A DNA stretch of 64,000 nt from Falsihalocynthiibacter arcticus (GCF_000812665.2 NZ_CP014327.1:3129501-3193500); one strand, 5' to 3'. Counted from the stretch's first letter, positions 37,741 through 46,448 are shown. Notes: generated by a model from the letters alone, not told the origin. Made by a program: numbers and translations.

Positions 37741-38940
37741 ATGACGCATCCCTCTTATCCCATTATCCGCCTTAAACCCAACGCCGAAGCTCGCGCAATC
37801 CGCCACGGCTTCCCTTGGGTTTACGCCAATGAACTCGTGACAGACCGCCGCACAAAAGCGCTGGCGTCCGGTGCTTTGGCCATTCTCGAAGACACAAATC
37901 GCGCCCCGATGGGCGTTGTGACACTCAACACCAAATCCAAAATCATCGCCCGTATTCTGGACCGTGATCCAGAGGCCAAGATTGACGCGGCATGGTTTGA
38001 GGCCAAGCTTCGCCGTGCGCTTGATCATCGCGAACGGCTGTATGACACGCCGTTTTACCGGCTTGTGCACGCCGAAGCAGATGGCCTTCCAGGGATCGTG
38101 ATCGACCGCTTTGGCGATGTTGCCGTGATTCAGCCAAATGCCGCATGGGCAGAAGAACTCTTTGATACATTGAGTGCCGCCTTGATCAAGGTCACCGGTG
38201 TAACAACCGTTGTGAAAAACGGCACGGGCCGCGCCCGCAGCCTTGAGGGGCTGACCGAGGAACTTGTTGTAATGACAGGTGAAATCGACGCGCCAATCCC
38301 TGTGCCGATGAATGGTGCCACCTATATGGCGGACATTCTGGGCGGCCAGAAAACCGGATTGTTCTTTGACCAACGCCCCAACCACGCCTTTACCCAGCAG
38401 CTCAGCAAAGGCGCAAAAGTCCTTGATATGTTCTCGCATGTTGGCGGGTTTTCCCTCGCGGCCTTAGCAGGCGGCGCGACATCGGCACTGGCCGTTGACA
38501 GCTCCGCAGGCGCGCTCGAACTCGCGCGCCAAGGGGCCGTTGCCAGTGGCTTTGAGGATAAATTCACCACCCGCAAAGGCGACGCGTTCGACGTCTTGGC
38601 CGCTTTGGCCGAAGAGGGCGAAACCTTTGACGTCGTTGTCTGTGATCCACCTGCCTTTGCCCCTTCCAAAAAGTCGCTCGAAGCAGGTTTGCGCGCTTAC
38701 GAACGGATTGCCCGTCTTGCGGCAACCTTGGTAAAACCGGGCGGCTATCTGGTTGTGTGTTCGTGTTCCCACGCCGCAGACCTCCAGAAGTTCCGCAACT
38801 CAAGTGCACGTGGAATCGGCCGCGCTGGTCGACGTATGCAATTGGTCAGCACGAATTTCGCCGGCCCCGATCACCCGCTTTTGCCGCATTTGGCAGAAAG
38901 TGGATACCTCAAGGCGCTGACTTTCCGCCTTGATGTCTAA
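37741..38940 (+). CDS. Class I SAM-dependent rRNA methyltransferase (RlmI-like)
   Basis: The 399-aa protein has an N-terminal PUA RNA-binding domain (residues 8-80; RLKPNAEARAIRHGFPWVYA), an EEHD-type linker and a Rossmann methyltransferase domain. The latter shows VLDMFSHVGGFSLAALAGGA for SAM binding and CDPPAFAPSKKSLEAG, the DPPxF catalytic motif. E. coli RlmI, the nearest characterised relative, makes m5C1962 in 23S rRNA. The same base or a neighbouring one is the likely target. Its last codons overlap the following PIN-domain gene. Confidence 0.88.
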   Translation: MTHPSYPIIRLKPNAEARAIRHGFPWVYANELVTDRRTKALASGALAILEDTNRAPMGVVTLNTKSKIIARILDRDPEAKIDAAWFEAKLRRALDHRERLYDTPFYRLVHAEADGLPGIVIDRFGDVAVIQPNAAWAEELFDTLSAALIKVTGVTTVVKNGTGRARSLEGLTEELVVMTGEIDAPIPVPMNGATYMADILGGQKTGLFFDQRPNHAFTQQLSKGAKVLDMFSHVGGFSLAALAGGATSALAVDSSAGALELARQGAVASGFEDKFTTRKGDAFDVLAALAEEGETFDVVVCDPPAFAPSKKSLEAGLRAYERIARLAATLVKPGGYLVVCSCSHAADLQKFRNSSARGIGRAGRRMQLVSTNFAGPDHPLLPHLAESGYLKALTFRLDV

Positions 38941-39481
38941 GATCCTTCTCGACGCTTGTGTTCTCTATCCTACCGTTATGCGTGCAGCCCTTATCGGGGC
39001 TGCGCGTGCGGGGCTTTATACGCCGCTTTGGTCAGAACGCATCTTGGAAGAATGGGCGCGGGCAGCGGCGCGGCTTGGCCCTGTTGGCGAAATGATCGCT
39101 CGTGGGGAAGTAACTGTTTTAAAAGCGGAATTCCCGCGTTCCTGCATCGCCGAGGCCAAGGGGCTTGAACGCCGACTTTACCTTCCCGATGCCAACGACA
39201 TTCACGTTTTTGCCGCTGCAATCGCAGGGCATGCGGATGCTATTGTCACGATGAATCGCAAAGATTTTCCCAGAAATATTCTAGCCGAAGAAGGGCTAGA
39301 TCGCTTTGATCCCGATAATTTTCTGCGCGGGTTTTGTACGACGCATCCCAAAATAATGAACGATATCGCAGCTGAGATAACAACAGAAGCACGTCGTCTG
39401 TCTGGTACGGATATCGAAACCCGCAAACTCTTTAAAAAGGCCCGTTTACCAAGATTTGGCAAGGCCGTAGAGCAAGTCTAA
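38933..39481 (+). CDS. PIN-domain protein coupled to the rRNA methyltransferase
   Basis: The 182-aa protein starts at the ATG at 38933, eight bases inside the methyltransferase gene. Residues 1-120 form a PIN nuclease-like domain. LLDACVLYP has the first Asp, and LPDANDIHVFAAAIAGHADA then IVTMNRKDFP has the later acidic residues. The tail of 50 residues is basic (FKKARLPRFGKAVEQV). PIN proteins are Mg-dependent RNases, often VapC toxins, but there is no antitoxin gene here. The tight link to an rRNA modifier points to housekeeping RNA work. Confidence 0.8.
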   Translation: MSKILLDACVLYPTVMRAALIGAARAGLYTPLWSERILEEWARAAARLGPVGEMIARGEVTVLKAEFPRSCIAEAKGLERRLYLPDANDIHVFAAAIAGHADAIVTMNRKDFPRNILAEEGLDRFDPDNFLRGFCTTHPKIMNDIAAEITTEARRLSGTDIETRKLFKKARLPRFGKAVEQV

Positions 39482-39506
39482 ATTCTGCGCGATAGCTGAA
39501 ATAGAA

Positions 39507-39539
39507 AGAGGCGGGGTGTCATCCACTCCGCCTCTTTTT
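39507..39539 (+). terminator. Terminator after the PIN gene
   Basis: AGAGGCGG (39507-39514) pairs with CCGCCTCT (39528-39535), the stem extending inward, followed by TTTTC. Ends the methyltransferase-PIN unit and lies between it and the convergent repeat-protein gene. Confidence 0.88.
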
Positions 39540-39566
39540 CCGTTACAGGGTAATTAACCAAGTAGC

Positions 39567-40064
39567 TTACCAGTCGGCGATCTCGATCAATTCCGCAGTT
39601 GTATAGGACGCAGGGTCAAGGCCAAGGACGGCAGCAAGTTGACGTTTGCCAGGGCTCACAGCATTTGGTGCGAGCTCACTGATTTCACCTGCAGCGCGCG
39701 CTTTGATGAACGCGACTTTTTCCAGATCATTCTCGTTTTCGGCAACAGAAAGCTCAATGAGAGTCGAAGCAGTGTATCCATTGGTGGATACGCCTTCGAT
39801 AGCAGCCAATTCAGCGACGCCACCGCTTACATTCCCAGTGTAGTCTGCGCGCGACACGCGGTTTTCACCCAAGAGGTAAAAATTTAGTTTTTCAACGTCT
39901 TGAGTTTTGCGTGCTTGGTCAATTTGGATCAATTCCGCTGTTGTATAAACGCCAGCTTCAACTCCTGCAATTTTAGCGAGTTGATCGTTGCCTGCATTAG
40001 CAGCACCAGCGAAAGGAAGGGCTACTGCAAGAGCCAGAGCGGAAAGAGTTGTTTTGTTAAACAT
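39567..40064 (-). CDS. Secreted triple-repeat protein (165 aa)
   Basis: The start is ATG at 40064 behind GGAGAC. Residues 1-24 are a Sec signal (TTLSALALAVALPFAGAANA). The mature part has three copies of a motif of about 25 residues: QLAKIAGVEAGVYTTAELIQ, ELAAIEGVSTNGYTASTLIE and QLAAVLGLDPASYTTAELIE. Each unit reads L-A-x-I/V-x-G-V-x-x-x-x-Y-T-x-x-x-L-I-x-I. Longer helical spacers (ENENDLEKVAFIKARAAG) separate them. No known domain. It is probably a periplasmic or exported alpha-helical repeat protein and is transcribed alone. Confidence 0.78.
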   Translation of the reverse strand: MFNKTTLSALALAVALPFAGAANAGNDQLAKIAGVEAGVYTTAELIQIDQARKTQDVEKLNFYLLGENRVSRADYTGNVSGGVAELAAIEGVSTNGYTASTLIELSVAENENDLEKVAFIKARAAGEISELAPNAVSPGKRQLAAVLGLDPASYTTAELIEIADW

Positions 40065-40559
40065 GTTAGTCTCCATATGTGTGCGACAAGATCCTGTATC
40101 AGCAATCATTGCCGCGTTTCGATGATAGACAAATATGCGGTGCTCGCAGCTTTAAAAAGGGGAGCTTCGTTCACAGTAAAATGATCTTAGTCATTAGAAA
40201 CTAAGATATTTTTTCGTGAGGGGGTTGAAATCGAACGCCCTCGCACCGTTCAAGCAAAATACCATAAAAGGGTGTTTTTTTCAAGGTAGCGCTGTGCAAG
40301 ACTGCACCAAACATGCGCGGATAGTTGCGCGGGCGTGAATGCAGGTCGCATCTGCATTTCTGCACGGTTCGGAAGGGTTGACGTACTTGAAATACCAACG
40401 GTGAGGAGGGAGGTATAATTTTTGCCGCATTTCCAAGTGTATAGTTGAATATGCGATTTGGGGTCGGAGGCTTATGTGAACTTCGAGCAATAAGTCGATG
40501 CGGTAAAATATTACAGAAATGAGACCAAATTTCGGACAAGATAGTCGGACATTTTTCGC
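40065..40559. other. Intergenic stretch with no supported gene
   Basis: About 495 bases between the start of the repeat-protein gene and the end of the VWA gene. A 112-codon minus-strand frame (40201-40539) follows the VWA gene, but it has no ribosome site, no recognisable family and odd composition, so I do not call it. The right part of the stretch may hold the 3' end of the VWA transcript; the left part the promoter of the repeat-protein gene. Confidence 0.5.
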
Positions 40560-41741
40560 CTACGTCAGGATTTTCATCGCTTTTGTGAGCCCATCAAGAC
40601 TCATCGGAACCATTTTGTCATCAAAAATATCGCGAACCATGTCGATGGATTGGGTATAGGGCCAGTATTTCTGGTCCAGTGGGTTGATCCAGACGTGATT
40701 TGGCCATTGCTCGCAGGCGCGTTCGAGCCACGTTTGCCCAGATTCGTCATTCCAATTTTCGTTTGCACCACCTTTATAGGCGATTTCATAGGGGGACATC
40801 GACGCGTCGCCCACGAAAATACAACGGTAATCCGATCCATAGCGGCGCAAAATATCCCACGTGGGGATTTGCGCGTTCCAGCGGCGGGAATTGTCGCGCC
40901 ACACCCCTTGATAGAGGCAGTTGTGGAAATAGTAGTGTTCGAGATGTTTGAATTCGCTCCGCGCGGCGGAAAAAAGTTCCTCAACCAGCTTGATATGGGC
41001 GTCCATACTGCCGCCGACGTCCAGAAACAGCACAACCTTGATCGCGTTGTGCCGCTCGGGCCGGGTGATCACATCGAGGTATCCATTATGGGCCGTAGCG
41101 CGGATGGTTCCATCGAGATCAAGCTCTTCATTCGCCCCATCGCGCGCCCAGTTGCGCAACCGTTTCAGCGCGACTTTGATATTGCGCGTGCCAAGGGCAA
41201 CGCTGTCGTCGAAATCCCGAAACTCTCGCTTGTCCCAAACCTTGACCGCACGTTGATGGCGGCTTTCGGATTGCCCAATACGTACGCCCTCGGGATTGTA
41301 GCCATGCGCGCCAAAGGGCGAGGTGCCACCTGTGCCGATCCATTTGTTGCCACCTTGGTGGCGCTCTTGCTGCTCCTTGAGGCGCTCTTTGAGGGTCTCC
41401 ATCAGCTTGTCAAACCCGCCCAAACCTTCGATCTCGGCTTTTTCCTCTGCGGTGAGGTGCTTTTCAGACATTTTTTCGAGCCAGTCAGCCGGAATATCGA
41501 CGGCCTCAAGGACTTGGGCGTCCGTAATCTCGGCGATGCCGTCGAAACTTAGCGCGAAAGCTTTGTCAAAACGATCAATGTGGCGTTCGTCTTTGACCAT
41601 CGCGCTGCGCGCGAAATAATAGAAGGTTTCGATGTCATAGGTCGCGATTCCCGCCTGAAGGCCGCGCAAAAACACCAGAAACTCGCGCAGAGTCACGGGG
41701 ACATTCTGGCTGCGCATTTCGGTGAAAAAGCGCAGGAACAT
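40560..41741 (-). CDS. VWA domain protein, CoxE-like
   Basis: The 393-aa protein starts MFLRFFTEMRSQNVPVTLRE and has the CoxE-like von Willebrand A domain in its second half. VVLFLDVGGSMDAHIKLVEE holds the metal-site DxGxS, here DVGGS, and RRYGSDYRCIFVGDASMSPY follows. Such proteins work with MoxR-type AAA ATPases to insert cofactors or remodel metalloenzymes. The probable partner is the MoxR gene at 43747-44585. Between the two lie a tiny membrane gene, a DUF2927 gene and a GNAT gene, all in the same direction. Confidence 0.88.
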   Translation of the reverse strand: MFLRFFTEMRSQNVPVTLREFLVFLRGLQAGIATYDIETFYYFARSAMVKDERHIDRFDKAFALSFDGIAEITDAQVLEAVDIPADWLEKMSEKHLTAEEKAEIEGLGGFDKLMETLKERLKEQQERHQGGNKWIGTGGTSPFGAHGYNPEGVRIGQSESRHQRAVKVWDKREFRDFDDSVALGTRNIKVALKRLRNWARDGANEELDLDGTIRATAHNGYLDVITRPERHNAIKVVLFLDVGGSMDAHIKLVEELFSAARSEFKHLEHYYFHNCLYQGVWRDNSRRWNAQIPTWDILRRYGSDYRCIFVGDASMSPYEIAYKGGANENWNDESGQTWLERACEQWPNHVWINPLDQKYWPYTQSIDMVRDIFDDKMVPMSLDGLTKAMKILT

Positions 41742-41742
41742 A

Positions 41743-41910
41743 TCAACCCACGGCGCGTGCGAAAATCAACGTGATAATGACTGAAAGGAGGCCGAAAATC
41801 AGGGCAAAAACGGTTGCGTAATGGACATAATCCAAGGTTGCACCCTCGCGACGACGGGCAAAAAGCGCCCCGACAAGGGCACCGGCGATCAAGGCAAAAA
41901 TTGTGTTCAT
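41743..41910 (-). CDS. Small membrane protein (55 aa)
   Basis: A 55-codon gene ends two bases before the VWA start. It begins MNTIFALIAGALVGALFARR and ends with a second hydrophobic helix, YVHYATVFALIFGLLSVIIT. That gives two membrane segments with a short Arg-rich cytoplasmic or periplasmic turn (RRREGATLD). No family is known to me. The tight spacing to the VWA gene and the clean hydropathy make it likely real and co-translated. Confidence 0.7.
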   Translation of the reverse strand: MNTIFALIAGALVGALFARRREGATLDYVHYATVFALIFGLLSVIITLIFARAVG

Positions 41911-41938
41911 ATATTTCTCACTCTGGCATTGAACCGCG

Positions 41939-43306
41939 CTAGGATCGTGTTGAAACCAATCCTGAAATCTCGGCTTGGCGACGGCGGATCGCGTTTATAT
42001 CGGCAAACCCATATCGTGCCCAGCCAAGGCTGTCGAGGGCGACCGCCTGTGCCTCTGCGTCGCGCCCCAAAAGGAGGAGGGCCTCTGATTTGATCATCAG
42101 GAGCGTTGAAAGCAAAATTGCGTTCTCTGAGGCGCGGGCGTCGGCCAGATGGCTGTCGGCGATTTGCAGCGCGGCTTTGCCGTTGCCGTCGATCAAGGCA
42201 AACCCCGCTAATTGCATCCCGATATGCGCTAACTGTGCTTGGGTGTTGCCCGTCTGAATGTAATATTGGCGTGCTGTGAGAAATTGTTTGAGGGCATAAT
42301 CCGTATTGGTCGACAAAAGCATACGGGAATACACATAGTGGGAAAAGGCGCGTCGTGTATCCGTCCAGCCATATTTTTGTGCTATTTCAACGGCTTGTGC
42401 GGCGGACTGTGTGCGTTTTTGTTTTGGATTCCCCGGTGAAAGCGCGGTCTCAATGGCGCGTTTCCACTCTACGGGCGTTTGAAGGGCAGGTGCCGGACGC
42501 ACAGCGCCTCCCGATGGGTTGAGGCGTTGGAGAACCGTGGGAAGTGCGGCTTGCACAGCGCTACTGGTCATTCCGGAGCGCAATTCTGGCGCGTAATAGG
42601 TGCGCAGAATGAGCATGTCAAAGCCCGTAAGGATTGTATGGAAATTGTCATCGTTAAACACGCTGTCCGGCAGACGGTAGAGATCATTTAGTGGCCCAAG
42701 CGCTTGAGCGAGTTCTTCGTGCAGACAGTCCCGAAACTCTTGTGTACTCACGTCATTTGGGATGAAAATTGCGGTGTGTTGACGCGATCTGAGGGTCGTC
42801 CAATCGGTGACAGCGCCACGCCGGTTGCGCTTGTAATCGGACCAATTCGTAATGCGTGGCACCACAAAACAGGCCGCATTAGGCAGGTACTTTTGCAGCG
42901 TCCTGCGGGAAATGGTTTCAATATTGATCGACGCCGTTTTATTTTGGGGAACCATCGTGATCTGAATGCCAGCCTCGCGCTGGATACGCGCCAAAAGGCG
43001 GGCCAATTCGTTGTCGGCACCCGGCGGGCGCTTGCCGCTCATGCGGACGGTGATCGGCCCTTCAAAGCGTGACAGGGTTTCGATCCGGCGGCCACTTTCC
43101 AGACGAAACGAAAGATCAAGGAAGTCTTGTGCGATCTGGCTATTGGAGCGATTGGCCCGTGGAATAGCGGTGCCGGAAAAGGTTTTCATCGCGGGAAATG
43201 TATTGCCGTCAAACTGGGTTCGAGAATCTCTGCGGGCGGTAGGTTCATGGACCGTTGGCGCTGCACAGGCTGAAAGAAGGAGGAGGAAGGCAATTTTTTT
43301 AAACAT
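41939..43306 (-). CDS. DUF2927 lipoprotein
   Basis: The N-terminus MFKKIAFLLLLSACAAP carries a lipobox (LSAC), so Cys14 is likely lipidated. The DUF2927 domain covers about residues 60-280, with VMRSGKRPPGADNELA-like segments and the conserved FRDCLHEELAQALGPLND, which has a His-Glu pair as in metalloprotease-like folds. The C-terminal 170 residues are helical, TPR-like repeats. It is 455 aa, longer than the domain alone. Family function is unknown. It lies in the run MoxR-GNAT-this gene-small protein-VWA. Confidence 0.82.
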   Translation of the reverse strand: MFKKIAFLLLLSACAAPTVHEPTARRDSRTQFDGNTFPAMKTFSGTAIPRANRSNSQIAQDFLDLSFRLESGRRIETLSRFEGPITVRMSGKRPPGADNELARLLARIQREAGIQITMVPQNKTASINIETISRRTLQKYLPNAACFVVPRITNWSDYKRNRRGAVTDWTTLRSRQHTAIFIPNDVSTQEFRDCLHEELAQALGPLNDLYRLPDSVFNDDNFHTILTGFDMLILRTYYAPELRSGMTSSAVQAALPTVLQRLNPSGGAVRPAPALQTPVEWKRAIETALSPGNPKQKRTQSAAQAVEIAQKYGWTDTRRAFSHYVYSRMLLSTNTDYALKQFLTARQYYIQTGNTQAQLAHIGMQLAGFALIDGNGKAALQIADSHLADARASENAILLSTLLMIKSEALLLLGRDAEAQAVALDSLGWARYGFADINAIRRRQAEISGLVSTRS

Positions 43307-43750
43307 TTATGGTCCCTGATATTTGAGGAAAGGGGTCAGACTTGCAATCCTATCATAAAGCTGACGGGCTTGGGCATTATCTTGAGCGGTATTCCAATAA
43401 ACGGACGGATTTCCCGCCTTAGCGGCTTTTTCATAGACGGCTTCAATGAGGGCGCGCCCAATGCCTTTGCCGCGCACATGCGGATCGGCCCAGAGGTCTT
43501 GCAGATAGCAAACGTCTTCAACTTTCCATCCGTGGCGGTGGAAAATATAGTGGGTTAGGCCAACAGGCTTACCGTCAATCTCTGCGATCAACCCGTTGAA
43601 ATCGCGCGGGTCATCCCCCAAGAGGCGCTCAAAATATACGTCATAAATGTGGTCGGGAAGGGTGGTTTTGTAAAAGGACAGATATCCGCGCCAAAGGCGA
43701 CTCCACTCGGATTTGTCCTCAAGTGTTAGGGGCCTAATATGGACGGTCAT
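43307..43750 (-). CDS. GNAT-family N-acetyltransferase
   Basis: The 147-aa single-domain GNAT protein has YLQDLWADPHVRGKGIGRAL, the acetyl-CoA binding motif (R/Q-x-x-G-x-G/A), and VYWNTAQDNAQARQLYDRIA as the C-terminal motif B. It is 4 bases from the MoxR-type gene end in effect (their coding regions overlap by 4 bases), so translation is coupled. The acceptor cannot be predicted. Length and motifs are complete. Confidence 0.88.
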   Translation of the reverse strand: MTVHIRPLTLEDKSEWSRLWRGYLSFYKTTLPDHIYDVYFERLLGDDPRDFNGLIAEIDGKPVGLTHYIFHRHGWKVEDVCYLQDLWADPHVRGKGIGRALIEAVYEKAAKAGNPSVYWNTAQDNAQARQLYDRIASLTPFLKYQGP

Positions 43751-44585
43751 CGTTGCCCCCGAGCGATAAAAGCAAGGCGTTCAAAGAGAGCAACATCTTG
43801 CTCATTCTTCAACAATGCCCCGTGAAGTTTCGGAAGGGACGACCGCGCATCGCGTTTCAGGTCTTCTGCGGTGAGGTCTTCGGCAAGCAATAGTTTTAAC
43901 CAATCTAATACCTCGGATGTGGAGGGCTTTTTCTTGAGGCCTTGGGTGTCACGGATTTCATTAAATTGGGTCAAAGCTGTGGTCAAAAGCTGTTCTTTTA
44001 TGTTCGGATAATGCGTTTTGACGATCGCTTTCAACGTGTCGAGATCGGGAAAACGAATGTAGTGGAAAAAGCAACGACGCAAGAACGCGTCTGGGAGTTC
44101 TTTTTCATTATTGGATGTGATGATCACAATCGGGCGCTGTTTCGCGCTGATTGTTTCCCCTGTTTCATAGACATTGAAGGCCATTTTATCGAGCTCTTGG
44201 AGCAAGTCGTTCGGGAATTCGATGTCGGCCTTGTCGATTTCATCAATCAGCAAAATCACCCGCTCAGACGAGTCAAAGGCCTGCCAAAGCTTGCCCTTTT
44301 TGATGTAATTGCGCACATCGTGCACGCGTTCGTCCCCAACTGGCTATCGCGCAGGCGACTGACCGCATCATATTCATAAAGCCCCTGTTGCGCCTTCGTC
44401 GTCGATTTGATGTGCCATTCCAGCAGCGGCATGTTGAGCGCTTTGCTGATTTGAACCGCGAGTTCGGTTTTGCCCGTTCCAGGTTCGCCTTTTACCAAAA
44501 GGGGACGTTCCAAAGTAATTGCCGCATTTACGGCAACCGTCAAATCTTGCGTCGCTACATAAGCGTCCGTACCAGTGAATTTCAT
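43747..44585 (-). pseudogene. MoxR-type AAA+ ATPase, one-base frameshift
   Basis: The N-terminal frame (from 44585) has Walker A LLVKGEPGTGKTELAVQ. The C-terminal frame has Walker B VILLIDEIDKADIEFPN, sensor IVIITSNNEKELPDAFLRR and the lid domain. They meet at CCCC (44334-44337 on the plus strand): one additional base turns DSQLGTNAC into DSQLGDERVHDVRNYI and gives a continuous 279-codon frame (839+1 is divisible by three). The intact protein would be a normal MoxR partner for the CoxE-like VWA protein at 40560. I suspect a homopolymer sequence error, because the rest shows no decay. Confidence 0.85.
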
Positions 44586-44768
44586 AAGGTTTATCGTGGC
44601 CTATCTGTAAAGTGTCCGTTGAGCTTACCGTCATGGTGGAAATGCTTCAATGGGCAGCTAAATCGGGGTGACAATCGGTTTAGGATGCAATAAACCACGC
44701 GCAGTATGAGGGCGCCTGATAACCGACTCACTCAAAGTTAAGGTATCAGGACTGTACGAGGAGCAGGC

Positions 44769-45191
44769 ATGAAAGCCACTGAAATCTTTTCCGAAGACTA
44801 TAGTCCCACTGAGGACGAAGACTTCATGAATGACCGCCAAACAGAGTATTTCCGCCGCAAATTGCTGGATTGGAAACACGAGCTTGTCGCGGGAAGCAAA
44901 GACACCCTTGAAGGTCTCGCAGACGGAACGCGCAACATCCCTGATGTTGCTGACCGTGCGTCGGAAGAAACCGACCGCGCGCTTGAGTTGCGCACACGGG
45001 ATCGTCAACGCAAGCTGGTGTCCAAAATTGATGCCGCTCTGCGTCGGATTGACGAAGAAGAGTATGGATATTGTGCGGTCACTGGCGAGCCAATTTCGTT
45101 GAAACGTCTTGAAGCGCGCCCCATTGCGACATTGTCCCTTGAGGCACAAGAATCTCACGAGCGCCGCGAAAAAGTTCACCGCGACGATTAA
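44769..45191 (+). CDS. dksA: DksA/TraR-family RNA polymerase-binding regulator
   Basis: DksA acts in the secondary channel of RNA polymerase and works with ppGpp. The 140-aa protein has an N-terminal coiled coil (residues 25-95) with the tip containing NIPDVADRASEETDRALELR (the DxxDxA motif). The C-terminal zinc-finger region reads YGYCAVTGEPISLKRLEARP then IATLSLEAQ. Only one of four zinc Cys remains; the others are Thr, Ser and Ala. Such Cys-poor DksA occurs in alphaproteobacteria. A hairpin terminator follows. Confidence 0.9.
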   Translation: MKATEIFSEDYSPTEDEDFMNDRQTEYFRRKLLDWKHELVAGSKDTLEGLADGTRNIPDVADRASEETDRALELRTRDRQRKLVSKIDAALRRIDEEEYGYCAVTGEPISLKRLEARPIATLSLEAQESHERREKVHRDD

Positions 45192-45217
45192 GCGCTCTTA
45201 ATAACCAATAATTAAAG

Positions 45218-45247
45218 CCGCCGCCGTATTCATACAGCGGCGGTTTT
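45218..45247 (+). terminator. Terminator of dksA
   Basis: CCGCCGCCGTA (45218-45228) pairs, with one mismatch, with TACAGCGGCGG (45233-45243), followed by TTTT. It ends the dksA transcript 27 bases after the stop. Confidence 0.85.
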
Positions 45248-45263
45248 GCGTTAAGGCAGTTCT

Positions 45264-46448
45264 ATGTTGCTCATTGGTCAAAAAATTAGCGTCCTTGGCG
45301 CGGGAATCGGCGGTTTAACCGTCGCCACAGCGCTGGCGCATCGTGGGGCGCAGGTTACGATCTATGAACAAGCGTCCGAGATCAAAGAGGTCGGCGCGGG
45401 CATTCAAATCTCGCCCAACGGTTTTGCGGTTTTGCGGGCCTTGGGGATGGGGGACGCGCTTAGAAGCATAGCGCGACGGGGACGCCGCGTAGAGCTTTTG
45501 GATTTTCGGCGCGGCGGTCCTGTGTTCTCGCTTGATTTGGATGTGAACGGCGACGGGTTTCCCTATTATTTTGTCCATCGCGCCGATCTTATTTACCTGC
45601 TGGAAGAGGCCGCCCGCGCCGCTGGTGTTGAAATTATTTTGGGGCAAAGGGTTGAAGCTGTTGATGTTTCTTCTGCAACGCCGCGTCTGAAGCTGGACGA
45701 TGGCACAGAAATTTCCTGTGATGTTTTATTGGGCGCGGATGGCTTGCACTCTAAGGTGCGCGCGGCGCTCAACGGTGAAGCGCCGCCAAGGTTTACGGGC
45801 CAAGTCGCGTGGCGTGCGATTGTGCCCTCTGCCGAAAACTCCCGAAACGAGACGACCGTTAAGGTCTATATGGGCCCCGGATGTCACTTCGTTTGCTATC
45901 CGTTACGCGATGGGTCAATGACCAACATTGTAGCGGTTCAAGAGCGAGATCTTTGGGCCGACGAAGGCTGGAATCACGCCGACAATCCGGATAATTTGCG
46001 GACCGCATTCGCGGGCTTTCGCCCCGAAGTTCAAGCCTTGCTTGCGAAGATCGAAGATACACAGCTTTGGGGGCTTTTCCGACACCCTGTCGCACCAATC
46101 TGGCACAAAAACAACGCCGCAATTCTAGGAGATGCAGCGCACCCGACTTTGCCTTTTCTGGCGCAAGGCGCGGTTATGGCGTTGGAGGATGCGTGGGTTT
46201 TGGCGGATGCTATGATTATGGCCGAAACCGCGGATCAGGCGTTTGCGCTTTATCAAAACACCCGTTTTTCAAGGGTGTCGCGGATTATTGAGGCCGCAAG
46301 TCAAAATGCCCGCAACTATCATTTACGCCCGGGACCTTTTCGCACATTGGCGCATGGGGCACTTAAACTCGGATCGCACATCGCACCCCAGATGGCCGCA
46401 AAAAAGTTCGACTGGATTTACACCCATGACGTGACAAAAAACACCTAA
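45264..46448 (+). CDS. FAD-dependent monooxygenase (salicylate-hydroxylase-like)
   Basis: The 394-aa protein is a class A flavin hydroxylase. It has the dinucleotide fold ISVLGAGIGGLTVATALAHR at residues 8-27, the second FAD/NAD motif LLGADGLHSKVRAAL (DG motif), and LGDAAHPTLPFLAQGAVMAL (GD motif) for the ribityl chain. It hydroxylates small aromatic or related compounds with NAD(P)H; the substrate is unknown. Start MLLIGQKISV; the second Met is absent, so the ATG at 45264 is used. It is convergent with xth and separated from dksA by a terminator. Confidence 0.88.
   Translation: MLLIGQKISVLGAGIGGLTVATALAHRGAQVTIYEQASEIKEVGAGIQISPNGFAVLRALGMGDALRSIARRGRRVELLDFRRGGPVFSLDLDVNGDGFPYYFVHRADLIYLLEEAARAAGVEIILGQRVEAVDVSSATPRLKLDDGTEISCDVLLGADGLHSKVRAALNGEAPPRFTGQVAWRAIVPSAENSRNETTVKVYMGPGCHFVCYPLRDGSMTNIVAVQERDLWADEGWNHADNPDNLRTAFAGFRPEVQALLAKIEDTQLWGLFRHPVAPIWHKNNAAILGDAAHPTLPFLAQGAVMALEDAWVLADAMIMAETADQAFALYQNTRFSRVSRIIEAASQNARNYHLRPGPFRTLAHGALKLGSHIAPQMAAKKFDWIYTHDVTKNT

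Noticed and set aside
38930-39481. PIN gene as a VapC toxin of a toxin-antitoxin pair
   Set aside because: No small antitoxin gene lies next to it; its overlap is with a large rRNA methyltransferase gene.
40201-40539. 112-codon minus-strand frame after the VWA gene
   Set aside because: No ribosome site, no known family, composition unlike the neighbouring proteins.
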